Part shown: positions 32,890 through 42,479 of the stretch, piece after piece
Numbering within the stretch: position 1 is the first letter of the stretch
Layout: the number at the start of each line of letters is the position of its first letter
Origin: Streptomyces abyssomicinicus
GTDB taxonomy: Bacteria > Actinomycetota > Actinomycetes > Streptomycetales > Streptomycetaceae
DNA length: 64,000 nucleotides
Assembly (NCBI RefSeq): GCF_008974245.1
Contig: NZ_BBZI01000005.1
Coordinates: 1,350,751-1,414,750 of the forward strand
Reading direction: 5' to 3'
Notes under the pieces: model-generated
The model's database searches: none
Seen by the model: only the letters and a program-made list of their open reading frames with translations
Told to the model about the DNA's origin: nothing
Translations under genes and position numbers: made by a program

Positions 32890-33957
32890 TCACTCCAGGC
32901 CCAGGACCTCACCGAGGTCGTACCGTACCGGCTCCTCCAGCTGCGCGAAGGTGCAGCTCCGCGGGGCGCGGTCCGGCCGCCGGCGGCGGAAGCGCGCCGT
33001 GTGCCGGAACCGCGCCCCGTTCTCCATGTGGTCGTAGGCCACCTCGGCCACCAGCTCCGGCCGCAACGGCACCCACGACAGGTCCTTCTTCCCCGACCAG
33101 CGGCTCGGCGCCCCCGGCAGCCGGGCCGACTCGTGCGCCGCCGCCTCGCCCCACGCCGCCCAGGGATGCCCCGACACGTCGTCCAGCCGCAGTGGCTCCA
33201 ACTCCTCCACCAGCTCCGCCCGCCGCTTCATGGTGAACGCGGCGCACACCCCCACGTGCTGGAGCACCCCTTGGCCGTCGTACAGGCCCAGCAGCAGCGA
33301 GCCCACCACGGGACCGCTCTTGTGCAGGCGGTAGCCGGCCACCACCACGTCCGCGGTCCGCTCGTGCTTGATCTTGAACATGGCCCGCTCGTCCTGCCGG
33401 TACCGCGAGTCCGGCGGCTTGGCGACCACCCCGTCCAGCCCCGCACCCTCGAACTGCTCGAACCACCGCCGCGCCACCTCGATGTCCCCGGTCGCCGGCG
33501 CCAGGTGGACCGGTGGCTCCACGCCGTCCAGCATCCGCTCCAGCGACGCCCGGCGCTCCGTCAGCGGACGCCCCGTCAGCGTCTCGTCGCCGAGTGCCAG
33601 CAGGTCGAAGGCGACGAACGACGCCGGGGTGCGCCCGGCCAGCATGCGCACCCGGGACTCCGCGGGATGGATGCGCTCGGTCAGCGCGTCGAAGTCCAGC
33701 CGCCCCGCCCGGGCGATCACGATCTCCCCGTCCACCACGCACCGGTCCGGCAGCCGGTCCCGCAGCGCCGCCACCAGCTCCGGGAAGTAACGCGTCAGCG
33801 GCTTGGTGGTGCGACTGCCCAGTTCCAGCTCCTCGCCGTCGCGGAACACGATCGCGCGGAAGCCGTCCCACTTGGCCTCGTAGTGCATCCCCTCGGGGAT
33901 CTTCGCCACCGACTTGGCGAGCATCGGCTTCACGGGCGGCATCACCGGCAGGTCCAT
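32890..33957 (-). CDS. ATP-dependent DNA ligase (LigC/LigD ligase-type)
   Basis: Seals nicks in double-stranded DNA using ATP, 355 aa. The adenylated lysine is K29 in YEAKWDGFRA; motif III is SFVAFDLLAL, motif IV LDGVVAKP and motif V FKIKHERTADVVV. The C-terminal OB domain (WSGKKDLSWVPLRPELVAEV) is present and there is no polymerase or nuclease fusion. It is divergent, 51 bp apart, from a primase-polymerase gene, so together they supply two of the LigD activities used in bacterial non-homologous end joining. Confidence 0.9.
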   Translation of the reverse strand: MDLPVMPPVKPMLAKSVAKIPEGMHYEAKWDGFRAIVFRDGEELELGSRTTKPLTRYFPELVAALRDRLPDRCVVDGEIVIARAGRLDFDALTERIHPAESRVRMLAGRTPASFVAFDLLALGDETLTGRPLTERRASLERMLDGVEPPVHLAPATGDIEVARRWFEQFEGAGLDGVVAKPPDSRYRQDERAMFKIKHERTADVVVAGYRLHKSGPVVGSLLLGLYDGQGVLQHVGVCAAFTMKRRAELVEELEPLRLDDVSGHPWAAWGEAAAHESARLPGAPSRWSGKKDLSWVPLRPELVAEVAYDHMENGARFRHTARFRRRRPDRAPRSCTFAQLEEPVRYDLGEVLGLE

Positions 33958-34008
33958 GGGCCGATTCTGCGTGTGCGCGCCGCCCGGGGCACGCCTACCG
34001 TGGCACAC

Positions 34009-35019
34009 ATGGGTGACGACGCCGTGGAACTGGACGCCGGAGGACGGAAGGTGCGCCTGTCCCACCCGGACAAGGTGCTGTTCCCGGAGAGGGGCTACAC
34101 CAAGCGCGACCTGGCCGAGTACTACCTCGCCGTGGGCCCCGGCGCGCTGCGCGCCCTGCGGGAGCGGCCCACCGCCCTCCAGCGCTTCCCGGACGGCGTC
34201 GAGGGGGAGTGGTTCTTCCAGAAGCGCGTCCCCAAGAACCACCCCGACTGGATCCCCACGGCGCACATCACCTTCCCCAGCGGGCGCAGCGCCGACGAGA
34301 TGTGCCCGACGGAGATCGCCGCCGTGGTCTGGGCCGTGCAGTTCAACACGGTGACCTTCCACCCTTGGCCCGTGCGGCGTACCGACGTCGACCGGCCCGA
34401 CGAACTGCGCCTGGACCTCGACCCGCAGCCGGGCACCGGCTACGAGGACGCCGTCACCGCCGCCCACGAACTGCGCGCCGTGCTGGAGGAACACGGGGTG
34501 CGCGGCTGGCCCAAGACCTCGGGCGGCCGCGGCATCCACGTCTTCGCGCCGATCGAACCGCGGTGGACCTTCACCGAGGTGCGGCGCGCGGCGATCGCGG
34601 CGGGCCGGGAGCTGGAGCGGCGGATGCCGGAGCGGGTCACCACCCGGTGGTGGAAGGAGGAACGGGGCGAGAAGATCTTCGTCGACTACAACCAGACGGC
34701 GCGCGACCGCACCATCGCCTCCGCGTACTCCGTCCGGCCCCGGCCGCACGCCCCCGTCTCGGCGCCGCTGCGCTGGGAGGAGGTGGGGCAGGCCCGGCCG
34801 GAGGACTTCGACATCCGGACCATGGCGGCGCGGTACGCCGAGGTGGGCGACGTCCACGCCGACATGGAGGACCACGCCTTCTCGCTGGAACCGCTGCTGG
34901 AGCTGGCCCGCCGGGACGAGGCGGAACACGGGCTGGGCGACCTCCCGTACCCGCCGGAGTACCCGAAGATGCCGGGGGAGCCGAAGCGGGTGCAGCCGAG
35001 CCGGGCCAGGAAGACCTGA
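34009..35019 (+). CDS. LigD-type primase-polymerase domain protein
   Basis: Stand-alone archaeo-eukaryotic primase-type polymerase of NHEJ, 336 aa. The metal-binding aspartates are D136 and D138 in LRLDLDPQPG; KTSGGRGIHVFAPI and EKIFVDYNQTARDRTIASAY are conserved PolDom signatures. Such enzymes fill gaps at broken DNA ends, preferring ribonucleotides. It faces the ligase gene head to head with a shared 51-bp promoter region. No ku gene is in the window, although Ku normally recruits these enzymes. Confidence 0.92.
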   Translation: MGDDAVELDAGGRKVRLSHPDKVLFPERGYTKRDLAEYYLAVGPGALRALRERPTALQRFPDGVEGEWFFQKRVPKNHPDWIPTAHITFPSGRSADEMCPTEIAAVVWAVQFNTVTFHPWPVRRTDVDRPDELRLDLDPQPGTGYEDAVTAAHELRAVLEEHGVRGWPKTSGGRGIHVFAPIEPRWTFTEVRRAAIAAGRELERRMPERVTTRWWKEERGEKIFVDYNQTARDRTIASAYSVRPRPHAPVSAPLRWEEVGQARPEDFDIRTMAARYAEVGDVHADMEDHAFSLEPLLELARRDEAEHGLGDLPYPPEYPKMPGEPKRVQPSRARKT

Positions 35020-35022
35020 CCC

Positions 35023-35041
35023 GCCCCGCGCGCTGCGGGGC
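35023..35041. terminator. short hairpin between convergent genes
   Basis: GCCCCGC and GCGGGGC form a perfect 7-bp stem with a five-base loop just after the polymerase stop at 35019, facing the convergent VOC gene. It is short, so terminator activity is less certain. Confidence 0.5.
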
Positions 35042-35111
35042 CGGGCAGCAGGCGAAGGCCAGGCTCAGCCCACGGGCCGGGCGCGGGCCGACCATGGGCC
35101 GGGCGAGGGGC

Positions 35112-35903
35112 TCAGCCCTGCACGGGCTCCGGGCGCAGCACGGCGAAGCGGGCGCCGTAGGGGTCAGCGAGGCGGGCCATCCGCCCGACGCCCGCGACGT
35201 CGGTGGGTTCCAGCCGCACCGCGCCGCCCCGCTCCCGGGTCCGGTCGGTGACGGCGTCGACGTCCCCCACGGCGAAGTAGGGGAGCCAGTACGACCCGCC
35301 GCCCGCCTCGACCGGGTCGCCCACCGAGCCGACCACTCCGCCGAACATGCCGTCCTCCCCGGCGCCCGCGGCGTTGACGCAGGTGTAGGCGCCGCCGGGG
35401 AAGGAGACCGAGGACGTCTCCCAGCCCAGCGCCGCGTGGTAGAAGCCCGCCGCCCCCGCCACGTCCGTGGTGTACAGCTCCACCCAGCACAGGGCGCCGT
35501 CCTCACCGGCCACGTCCAGGCCGGCCAGCGTTCCCGGCTGCCAGACGCCGAACGCGGCGCGCATCGGGTCGGCGAGGATCGCCATGCGTCCCTTGTCCAT
35601 CACGTCGTCCGGCTCCACCACCACCGTCCCCTGCGCCTGGCGGACCGCCCGCGCGGTGGCCTCGGCGTCGTCGGAACGGAAGTAGACCGTCCACGACGGG
35701 GGAGCGGTGCCGGCGGGGAGTTCCATGCCGCCGGCCACCGTCCGCCCGCCCGAGGTGAAGAAGCCGTACCCCCCGGCGTCCGGGCCGGCGGAACGGAACT
35801 GCCAGCCGAAGAGGCCGCCGTAGAAGGTCATCGCCCCGTTGAGATCGGGTGTGCCCAGGTCGATCCAGTTCGGGGAGCCGGGGACGAATGCGGTGGTCAG
35901 CAT
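35112..35903 (-). CDS. VOC family protein with two glyoxalase-like domains
   Basis: A 263-aa tandem vicinal-oxygen-chelate protein. Domain 1 begins GSPNWIDLGTPDLNGAMTFY and ends GVWQPGT near residue 125; domain 2 begins LCWVELYTTDVAGAAGFYHA. Proteins of this type include hydroxylase-like and antibiotic-resistance-like members; metal ligands are not complete enough here to name a reaction. Monocistronic. Confidence 0.85.
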   Translation of the reverse strand: MLTTAFVPGSPNWIDLGTPDLNGAMTFYGGLFGWQFRSAGPDAGGYGFFTSGGRTVAGGMELPAGTAPPSWTVYFRSDDAEATARAVRQAQGTVVVEPDDVMDKGRMAILADPMRAAFGVWQPGTLAGLDVAGEDGALCWVELYTTDVAGAAGFYHAALGWETSSVSFPGGAYTCVNAAGAGEDGMFGGVVGSVGDPVEAGGGSYWLPYFAVGDVDAVTDRTRERGGAVRLEPTDVAGVGRMARLADPYGARFAVLRPEPVQG

Positions 35904-36024
35904 GGGTGCCTCACGGTCGTCGGGCGGTCGCCGGGGTGCGCCGGGGCGCGGTGGGCGCGGCGGTGCCCGCGGAACACCGCGGGCACCGTCGAGTGTGCAC
36001 CGAGCGCCCCCTCCAGCCGTGGAG

Positions 36025-37665
36025 TCAGGGCCGGTCGAGGTCCTCCCGGGTGATCTCGGTCAGTTCCCCGTCGGCCATCAGCCACCGGGTGACGCCGATC
36101 GAGTCCAGGAACGGCAGGTCATGACTGGCCACCAGCAGCGCGCCCTGATAGCCCTCCAGCGCCCGGACGAGCTGCCGCACGCTCGCCATGTCCAGGTTGT
36201 TGGTCGGCTCGTCGAGCATCAGCAGCTGCGGCGCCGGCTCGGCCAGCATCAGCGCGGCCAGCGCCGCCCGGAACCGTTCGCCGCCGGAGAGCGTGCCGGC
36301 CGGCTGGTCCGCCCGGGCCCCGCGGAAGAGGAACCTGGCCAGTCTGGCCCGCACCTGGTTGACGGTGGCCCCGGGCGCGAACCGGGCCACGTTCCGGGCG
36401 ACCGACAGCTCCTCGTCGAGGATGTCCAGCCGCTGCGGCAGGAAGCGCGCCGGAACGTGTGTGACCGCCGCGCCGGCCGCCGGGGCCAGCTCCCCGGCCA
36501 GCGTGCGCAGCAGTGTCGTCTTGCCGGATCCGTTGCGGCCCACCAGGGCGACCCGCTCCGGACCCCGCACCTCGAACACTCCCTCGAGCGCGGCCCCGTG
36601 GACCGGCCGGAGCCCGTCGAGCGTCAGCACCGTCCGGCCGGGCGGCACGGCGGTGGCGGGCAGGTCGACACGGATCTCGTCGTCCTCGCGCAGTGCCAGC
36701 TCCGCCTCGTCCAGCCGGTCCCTGGCCTCGGCGAGACGCTCCTGGTGCATCGCCCGGTGCTTGCCGGCCGACTGCTCGGCGGCGTTCTTGCGCATCCCCA
36801 TCACGATCTTGGGTTCGCGCTTCTGCTCGTTCATCTTCTGGCCGTACTTCCTGCGCTTGGCCAACTTGGTCTGCGCCTCGGTCAGTTCGCGCTTCTGACG
36901 GCGCACGTCCGCCTCGGCGGCGCGCACCGTTCGCTGGGCGGCCTCCTGCTCGGCGGCCAGTGCCTCCTCGTAGTCGGTGAGATTGCCGCCGTACCAGGTG
37001 ACCTCCCCCGCGCGCAGATCGGCGATCCGGTCGGCGAACTCCAGCAGTTCGCGGTCGTGACTGACCATGATCACGATCCGCGAGCCCCCGCTCCAGCCCG
37101 CCACCGTGTCGTAGAGCCGGCGGCGGGCGTAGACGTCCAGGTTGTTGGTGGGCTCGTCCAGCAGCAGGACGTCGGGGCGGCGCAGCAGCAGCGCGGTCAG
37201 CCGCAGCAGGACCGACTCGCCGCCGGAGAGCTCGCCGACCGTGCGGTCCAGGCCCAGATGCCCGAGGCCCAGTTCGCCGAGGGTGGCCAGGGCGCGCTCC
37301 TCGACGTCCCAGTCGTCGCCGACCGTCTCGAAGTGCTCCTCGGCGACGTCGCCGGACTCGATGGCGTGCAGCGCGGCGCGCTTCCCGGCGATGCCCAGCG
37401 CCTGGTCGACACGGAGCGAGGTGTCGAGGGTGACGTTCTGCGGGAGGTGACCGAGTTCACCGGTGACGCGGACGAAGCCGTCGGTGGGGGCGAGCTCGCC
37501 GGCGATCAGCTTGAGCAGGGTCGACTTGCCGGCGCCGTTGACGCCGACCAGCCCGGTGCGGCCGGGGGTGAAGGAGACGTCCAGATCCTCCAGCACCGAA
37601 GTGCCGTCCGGCCAGGAGAAGGACAGGGAGGCGGCGGTGACCGAAGGGGTGACTGTTGTTGACAC
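36025..37665 (-). CDS. ABC-F family ATP-binding protein
   Basis: Soluble protein of 546 aa with two ABC ATPase domains and no membrane segments. Walker A motifs are GVNGAGKST and GRNGSGKTT; signatures are LSGGESVLL and LSGGERFRAAL. A charged linker (RQKRELTEAQTKLAKRRK) lies between them, the arm that reaches the ribosomal peptidyl-transferase centre in ABC-F proteins. Such proteins protect ribosomes from antibiotics or act as translation factors; which applies is unknown. The GTG at 37665 is preceded by a ~160-nt leader with a possible short upstream ORF and a long-range inverted repeat, which hints at attenuation control. Confidence 0.88.
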   Translation of the reverse strand: MSTTVTPSVTAASLSFSWPDGTSVLEDLDVSFTPGRTGLVGVNGAGKSTLLKLIAGELAPTDGFVRVTGELGHLPQNVTLDTSLRVDQALGIAGKRAALHAIESGDVAEEHFETVGDDWDVEERALATLGELGLGHLGLDRTVGELSGGESVLLRLTALLLRRPDVLLLDEPTNNLDVYARRRLYDTVAGWSGGSRIVIMVSHDRELLEFADRIADLRAGEVTWYGGNLTDYEEALAAEQEAAQRTVRAAEADVRRQKRELTEAQTKLAKRRKYGQKMNEQKREPKIVMGMRKNAAEQSAGKHRAMHQERLAEARDRLDEAELALREDDEIRVDLPATAVPPGRTVLTLDGLRPVHGAALEGVFEVRGPERVALVGRNGSGKTTLLRTLAGELAPAAGAAVTHVPARFLPQRLDILDEELSVARNVARFAPGATVNQVRARLARFLFRGARADQPAGTLSGGERFRAALAALMLAEPAPQLLMLDEPTNNLDMASVRQLVRALEGYQGALLVASHDLPFLDSIGVTRWLMADGELTEITREDLDRP

Positions 37666-37756
37666 GAAGCCTCGCGGTGGTGTGATGCGGTCGGGTGATC
37701 GCGTATCGAGACACCGTGCCGAGGCCGGGAAAAGAGGCCCTGCGGCGGTGGACGGC

Positions 37757-37825
37757 TCATGACGTCCGAGGTCGCACGCGCGACGCGACAGCCCCGGTAT
37801 GACGGGGTGCGACGCGGTGTCTCAT
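37757..37825 (-). CDS. possible 22-aa upstream ORF in the ABC-F leader
   Basis: An ATG at 37825 with GAGG very close upstream opens a 22-codon frame (MRHRVAPRHTGAVASRVRPR...) ending at 37757, 91 bp before the ABC-F start. Its stop overlaps another ATG (ATGA). Its first codons contain GAGACACCG, complementary to CGGTGTCTC at minus-strand 37716-37708, so translation of the leader could affect RNA folding. Weak evidence: short, Arg-rich and with poorly spaced ribosome site. Confidence 0.3.
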   Translation of the reverse strand: MRHRVAPRHTGAVASRVRPRTS

Positions 37826-37962
37826 GACCTCAGACGAGCAACGTCCTTCTCCGATCGACGGCAACAGAACCACCACCAGGGTACCCACCGCCTCCCCGAC
37901 GGCGCGAGACGATTTTCCGGCTCCGGATCGCCGCACCGCCGGACCCCCCCGGCCGTCCCTCC

Positions 37963-38379
37963 TCAGATGACGTCCCGCATCAGCTCCGCCAGGTCGTGGT
38001 CCAGGTCGAGGTGCAGGTGCTCGCAGCCGAACGGCACCAGCGCGGCGGTGGCGGCCAGGAACCGGCGCACCTCCTCGGTCGGCACGTGCACCACGGCCGC
38101 CCCCTCGGGGGAGTGGAACTCCAGTGCCGTGCGCCCCTGTTCGTACGGCAGCACCCGCACGTCCCCCACGCCGTGCGGCCCCCGCAGCCCCTCGGCCAGC
38201 AACTCCCGGGAGAAGGTCCAGCACACCTCCACCCCCTCCAGGGTGGCCGGGCCCGGAAACGTCATCCGCACCGCGAACGGGTCGCCGGTGTCGTAGTGCA
38301 TCGTCGACGGGATCACCGTCATCCGCGGAGCCGCGGCGACGAGACGGGCCTGAACCGGGTGCTCGATGACGGTGGACAA
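37963..38379 (-). CDS. ssgD: SsgA-like sporulation/cell-division protein, SsgD-like
   Basis: Streptomycete-specific SsgA-like protein (SALP), 138 aa. The core FSRELLAEGLRGPHGVGDVRV and the end CEHLHLDLDHDLAELM are family hallmarks. SALPs help place division septa and control peptidoglycan or autolysin processes. N-terminal MSTVIEHPVQARLVAAAPRM and the neighbourhood resemble ssgD of S. coelicolor, from memory. The start codon is TTG at 38379, supported by AGGGGAG six bases upstream. Monocistronic, divergent from the small basic protein gene. Confidence 0.85.
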   Translation of the reverse strand: MSTVIEHPVQARLVAAAPRMTVIPSTMHYDTGDPFAVRMTFPGPATLEGVEVCWTFSRELLAEGLRGPHGVGDVRVLPYEQGRTALEFHSPEGAAVVHVPTEEVRRFLAATAALVPFGCEHLHLDLDHDLAELMRDVI

Positions 38380-38703
38380 ACGTCTGCTCCCCTAAGAGTC
38401 GGCTGACCGGACGGCGGGCTGGTCGGACCCGCGTACTGGAACAGAGGCCGGACGGCGCGGATCCGTACACCCTGGCAGCGTGACCTGCGTCACCGGACAC
38501 AATCGCTTCGGCACCATTCCCCCACGGCATCTCCAGGACTCGTCCCCCGCATCCCGGGTCCCATGTGCGGCCCCGCGTCCCGTGCGCGGGCGGGGGCCGC
38601 CGCCCCGCCGTCCGGTCCCGGTCCCGTGCGGCGGTCCATGATCGCCCGGAACATGGGTAACCGTCCGATCTCCGGTATTTCCCCCATCGAGGAGTGCGAG
38701 AAC
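38380..38703. other. 324-bp divergent intergenic region
   Basis: It lies between ssgD (leftward) and the small basic protein gene (rightward) and must hold both promoters. GTGAC-CTGC-GTCAC at 38480-38493 is a small dyad. GAGGAG eight bases before 38704 is the ribosome site of the rightward gene. No coding frame with its own ribosome site was accepted. Confidence 0.5.
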
Positions 38704-39027
38704 ATGCCCCGTGGTTCCAGCCCCAAGAGGGAACGGCAGTACGAGCACATCAAGGAGAGCGAGAAGTCGCGCGGCGCCTCCACCGGCCGCGCCGAGGAGA
38801 TCGCCGCCCGCACCGTGAACAAGGAGCGCGCCCGCTCCGGCGAGTCGAGGACCGCGAGCCGCACATCCACCGAGGACATGTCCTCGGGCAGGCGGGGCGG
38901 CCGGCGTTCCGGCGGCGGCTCCCAGGGCCCCACCTACGACCAGCTGTACCAGGAGGCCAGGAAGAAGAACGTCCACGGCCGCTCGGACATGAACAAGGAG
39001 CAGCTGCGGAAGGCGCTGGGCAAGTGA
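38704..39027 (+). CDS. small basic protein, plasmid-stabilisation-like
   Basis: A 107-aa highly charged protein. The first half is rich in Lys/Arg/Glu (KRERQYEHIKESEKSRG, RAEEIAARTVNKERARSGE), the middle is Ser/Arg/Gly-rich, and the end (DQLYQEARKKNVHGRSDMNK) looks like a Rho-N/SAP-type helical motif. Streptomycete homologues are annotated as plasmid stabilisation proteins on thin evidence; nucleic-acid binding is plausible. The ATG at 38704 has GAGGAG at good spacing, which excludes the longer in-frame start at 38563. Confidence 0.75.
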   Translation: MPRGSSPKRERQYEHIKESEKSRGASTGRAEEIAARTVNKERARSGESRTASRTSTEDMSSGRRGGRRSGGGSQGPTYDQLYQEARKKNVHGRSDMNKEQLRKALGK

Positions 39028-39055
39028 CCGGCGAGGGGACGTAGTCTCTTCGCCC

Positions 39056-39790
39056 GTGACCGACACCCGGGCCGTGACGGCGGCCGTGCGCGTTCCCGAA
39101 GGATGGCCCACCACCGAGGAGGCCGCCCTGGCCGTCCAGGACGAACTGCGGGCCCTCCTGGTGCTCGACCAGGAAGGCCCGCCGCCCGGGACCGGCCGGG
39201 TCACCGGAGTCGACGTCGCCTACGACGACACGCGAGGGGTGGTGGCCGCCGCGGCCGTCACCCTGGACGCGGAGACCCTCGCGGTGACCGGCCGGGCCGT
39301 CGCCGTCGGCCCGGTGGCCTTCCCCTACGTGCCCGGACTCCTCGCGTTCCGCGAGGTCCCCGCCGTGCTGGCCGCCCTCGAGGCGCTGCCCGGCCCGCCC
39401 GGCCTGGTGGTCTGCGACGGCTACGGCCTCGCCCACCCCCGCCGCTTCGGCCTCGCCTGCCATGTGGGCGTGCTCACCGGCCTGCCCACCGTCGGCGTCG
39501 CCAAGAACCCGTTCGTCCTCGCCGCCGACCCGCCGGGTCCCCACCGCGGCGACCACGCCCCGCTGCGCCTGGGCGAGGAGGAGCTCGGCAGGGCGCTGCG
39601 CACCCGCGCCGAGGTCAAACCGGTCTTCGTCTCGGCCGGCCACCTGGTCTCGCTGGACAACGCCTGCGCCCACACCCTGGCGCTGACCCCGCGCTACCGC
39701 CTGCCCGAGACCACGCGCCTCGCCGACGCGCTGTGCCGCCGGGCGCTGCGGGAGGCCCTGGCCGACCGGCCCGCGACCAGCGCCGACTGA
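39056..39790 (+). CDS. nfi: endonuclease V (deoxyinosine 3'-endonuclease)
   Basis: DNA repair endonuclease that nicks 3' to deoxyinosine, 244 aa. Family motifs are VTGVDVAYDD (metal-binding Asp), FPYVPGLLAFREVP (substrate wedge), CDGYGLAHPRRFGLACHVGV and GVAKNPFV. The GTG start at 39056 lies nine bases after TAGTCT (39042-39047), so the transcript may be nearly leaderless. It starts 28 bp after the preceding gene and may be co-transcribed with it. Confidence 0.9.
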   Translation: MTDTRAVTAAVRVPEGWPTTEEAALAVQDELRALLVLDQEGPPPGTGRVTGVDVAYDDTRGVVAAAAVTLDAETLAVTGRAVAVGPVAFPYVPGLLAFREVPAVLAALEALPGPPGLVVCDGYGLAHPRRFGLACHVGVLTGLPTVGVAKNPFVLAADPPGPHRGDHAPLRLGEEELGRALRTRAEVKPVFVSAGHLVSLDNACAHTLALTPRYRLPETTRLADALCRRALREALADRPATSAD

Positions 39791-39844
39791 GCGCTTGCTT
39801 TCCCGACTCTTGTGCGCACCCCCACGCCTTCGTAGCATCACCGG

Positions 39845-39865
39845 TGTTACATCAGTTGTGTCACA
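39845..39865. promoter_or_regulatory. two TGTnACA half-sites upstream of the CaiB/fad operon
   Basis: TGTTACA at 39845-39851 and TGTCACA at 39859-39865 are 14 bp apart, 67 bp upstream of the CoA-transferase start. Each is itself symmetric. They may be operator half-sites for the beta-oxidation operon; the regulator is not known. Confidence 0.3.
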
Positions 39866-39931
39866 TCCAGGCGCAGGCGGGCCGCGCAGACGGGCCGCGC
39901 CGCGAACTGCCGCGAACAGTGGGGGCTGGCG

Positions 39932-41211
39932 ATGACAGTGGCGAAGACGCCACACGACCCGGGAGACGGCCCGGGGACGGGCGGACCGTCCGGGCCGCTG
40001 GACGGCGTGCGCGTGCTGGAACTGGCCGGCATCGGCCCCGGCCCGTTCGCCGCCATGCTCCTGGGCGACCTCGGCGCCGACGTGGTGCGGGTCGACCGGC
40101 CGGGCGGCATCCCCGTCGCCCCGGATCCGCGGTACGACGTGACCAACCGCAACAAGCGGTCGGTCGTGCTCGACCTCAAGACGCCCGACGGCGTGGAACG
40201 CGTCCTCGCCCTCGCCGGGCGCGCCGACATCCTGATCGAGGGCTACCGCCCGGGGGTCGCCGAACGGCTCGGCGTCGGCCCCGCGGAGTGCCACGCGCGC
40301 AACCCCCGCCTGGTCTACGGCCGGATGACCGGCTGGGGCCAGGACGGCCCGCTCGCCGACCGGGCCGGTCACGACATCGCCTACCTCGCGCCCACCGGCG
40401 TCCTCGGCATGATCGGCGAGGCCGGCCGCCCGCCGGCCGTTCCGGCCAACCTGCTCGGGGACTTCGCCGGCGGCTCGCTCTACCTGGTCACCGGGGTCCT
40501 CGCCGCCCTCCACCACGCCCGCGCCACCGGCACGGGGCAGGTGGTCGACGCGGCCGTCGTCGACGGCGCCGCCCACCTCTCGGCGCTGATCCACGGCATG
40601 CTCGCGGCCGGCCAGTGGCAGGACCGGCGCGGCGGCAACCTGCTCGACGGCGGCTGCCCCTACTACGGGGTCCACACCTGTGCCGACGGCGGTCACATCG
40701 CGGTCGGGGCCCTCGAACCGAAGTTCTACGCCGAGTTCCTCGACCTGCTGGGCCTGCCGGAGTTCCGGGACGCCCACGTCGACCTGGCCCGCTGGCCCGC
40801 CCTGCGCGAGGCCGTCGCCGCCCGCTTCCTGACCCGGACGCGCGACGAGTGGACCGCCGTCTTCGAGGGCTCCGACGCCTGCGTGGCACCCGTCCTCTCG
40901 CTGCGCGAGGCCCCCGGCCACCCCCACCTCGCCGCCCGCTCCACCTTCGTCGAGCACTCCGGCATCGTCCAGCCGGCGCCCGCCCCGCGGTTCTCCGCCA
41001 CCCCCACCGCCGTGCGGACCGGTCCGGCCGCCGCCGGCTCGGGCGCCGCGGAGGTGGCCCGCGACTGGGACCTGCCCGACCTGCTGGACCCGCCGGACGC
41101 CAGGACCGCCCCGGCCGACCGGACCGCCCCGGCCGACCCGACCGCCCCGGACGACCGCATCTCCGGCGCGACCGCCGCCGACCACCCCGCACCCCAGCGA
41201 AAGGCTGACCA

Positions 41212-41215
<4 letters not shown>
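39932..41215 (+). CDS. CaiB/BaiF-family CoA-transferase or racemase
   Basis: Class III CoA-transferase fold, 427 aa. [32 protein letters not shown] and [20 protein letters not shown] are typical, the last containing the catalytic Asp of the alpha-methylacyl-CoA racemase branch. The final ~50 residues are a low-complexity tail with TAPAD units. Its stop overlaps the thiolase start (GTGA at 41212-41215), which places it in a fatty-acid degradation operon; racemisation of 2-methyl-branched acyl-CoAs is a good inference, since streptomycetes make branched acids. Confidence 0.88.
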
Positions 41216-42426
<1,211 letters not shown>

Positions 42427-42479
42427 CACAGCCCGGCGGAACCACGAGACCTCACGAATCCAACGGAGAGACCCCCGTC

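Noticed and set aside
31454..32893. N-terminal extension of the DUF3048 protein
   Set aside because: The frame is open far upstream only because it mirrors the alcohol dehydrogenase gene. The signal sequence near 31453 marks the real start region.
38750..41185. 811-codon open frame on the minus strand
   Set aside because: It runs antisense through endonuclease V and the CoA-transferase, has low-complexity Gly/Arg/Glu composition and no family signature. GC-rich codon bias alone keeps such frames open.
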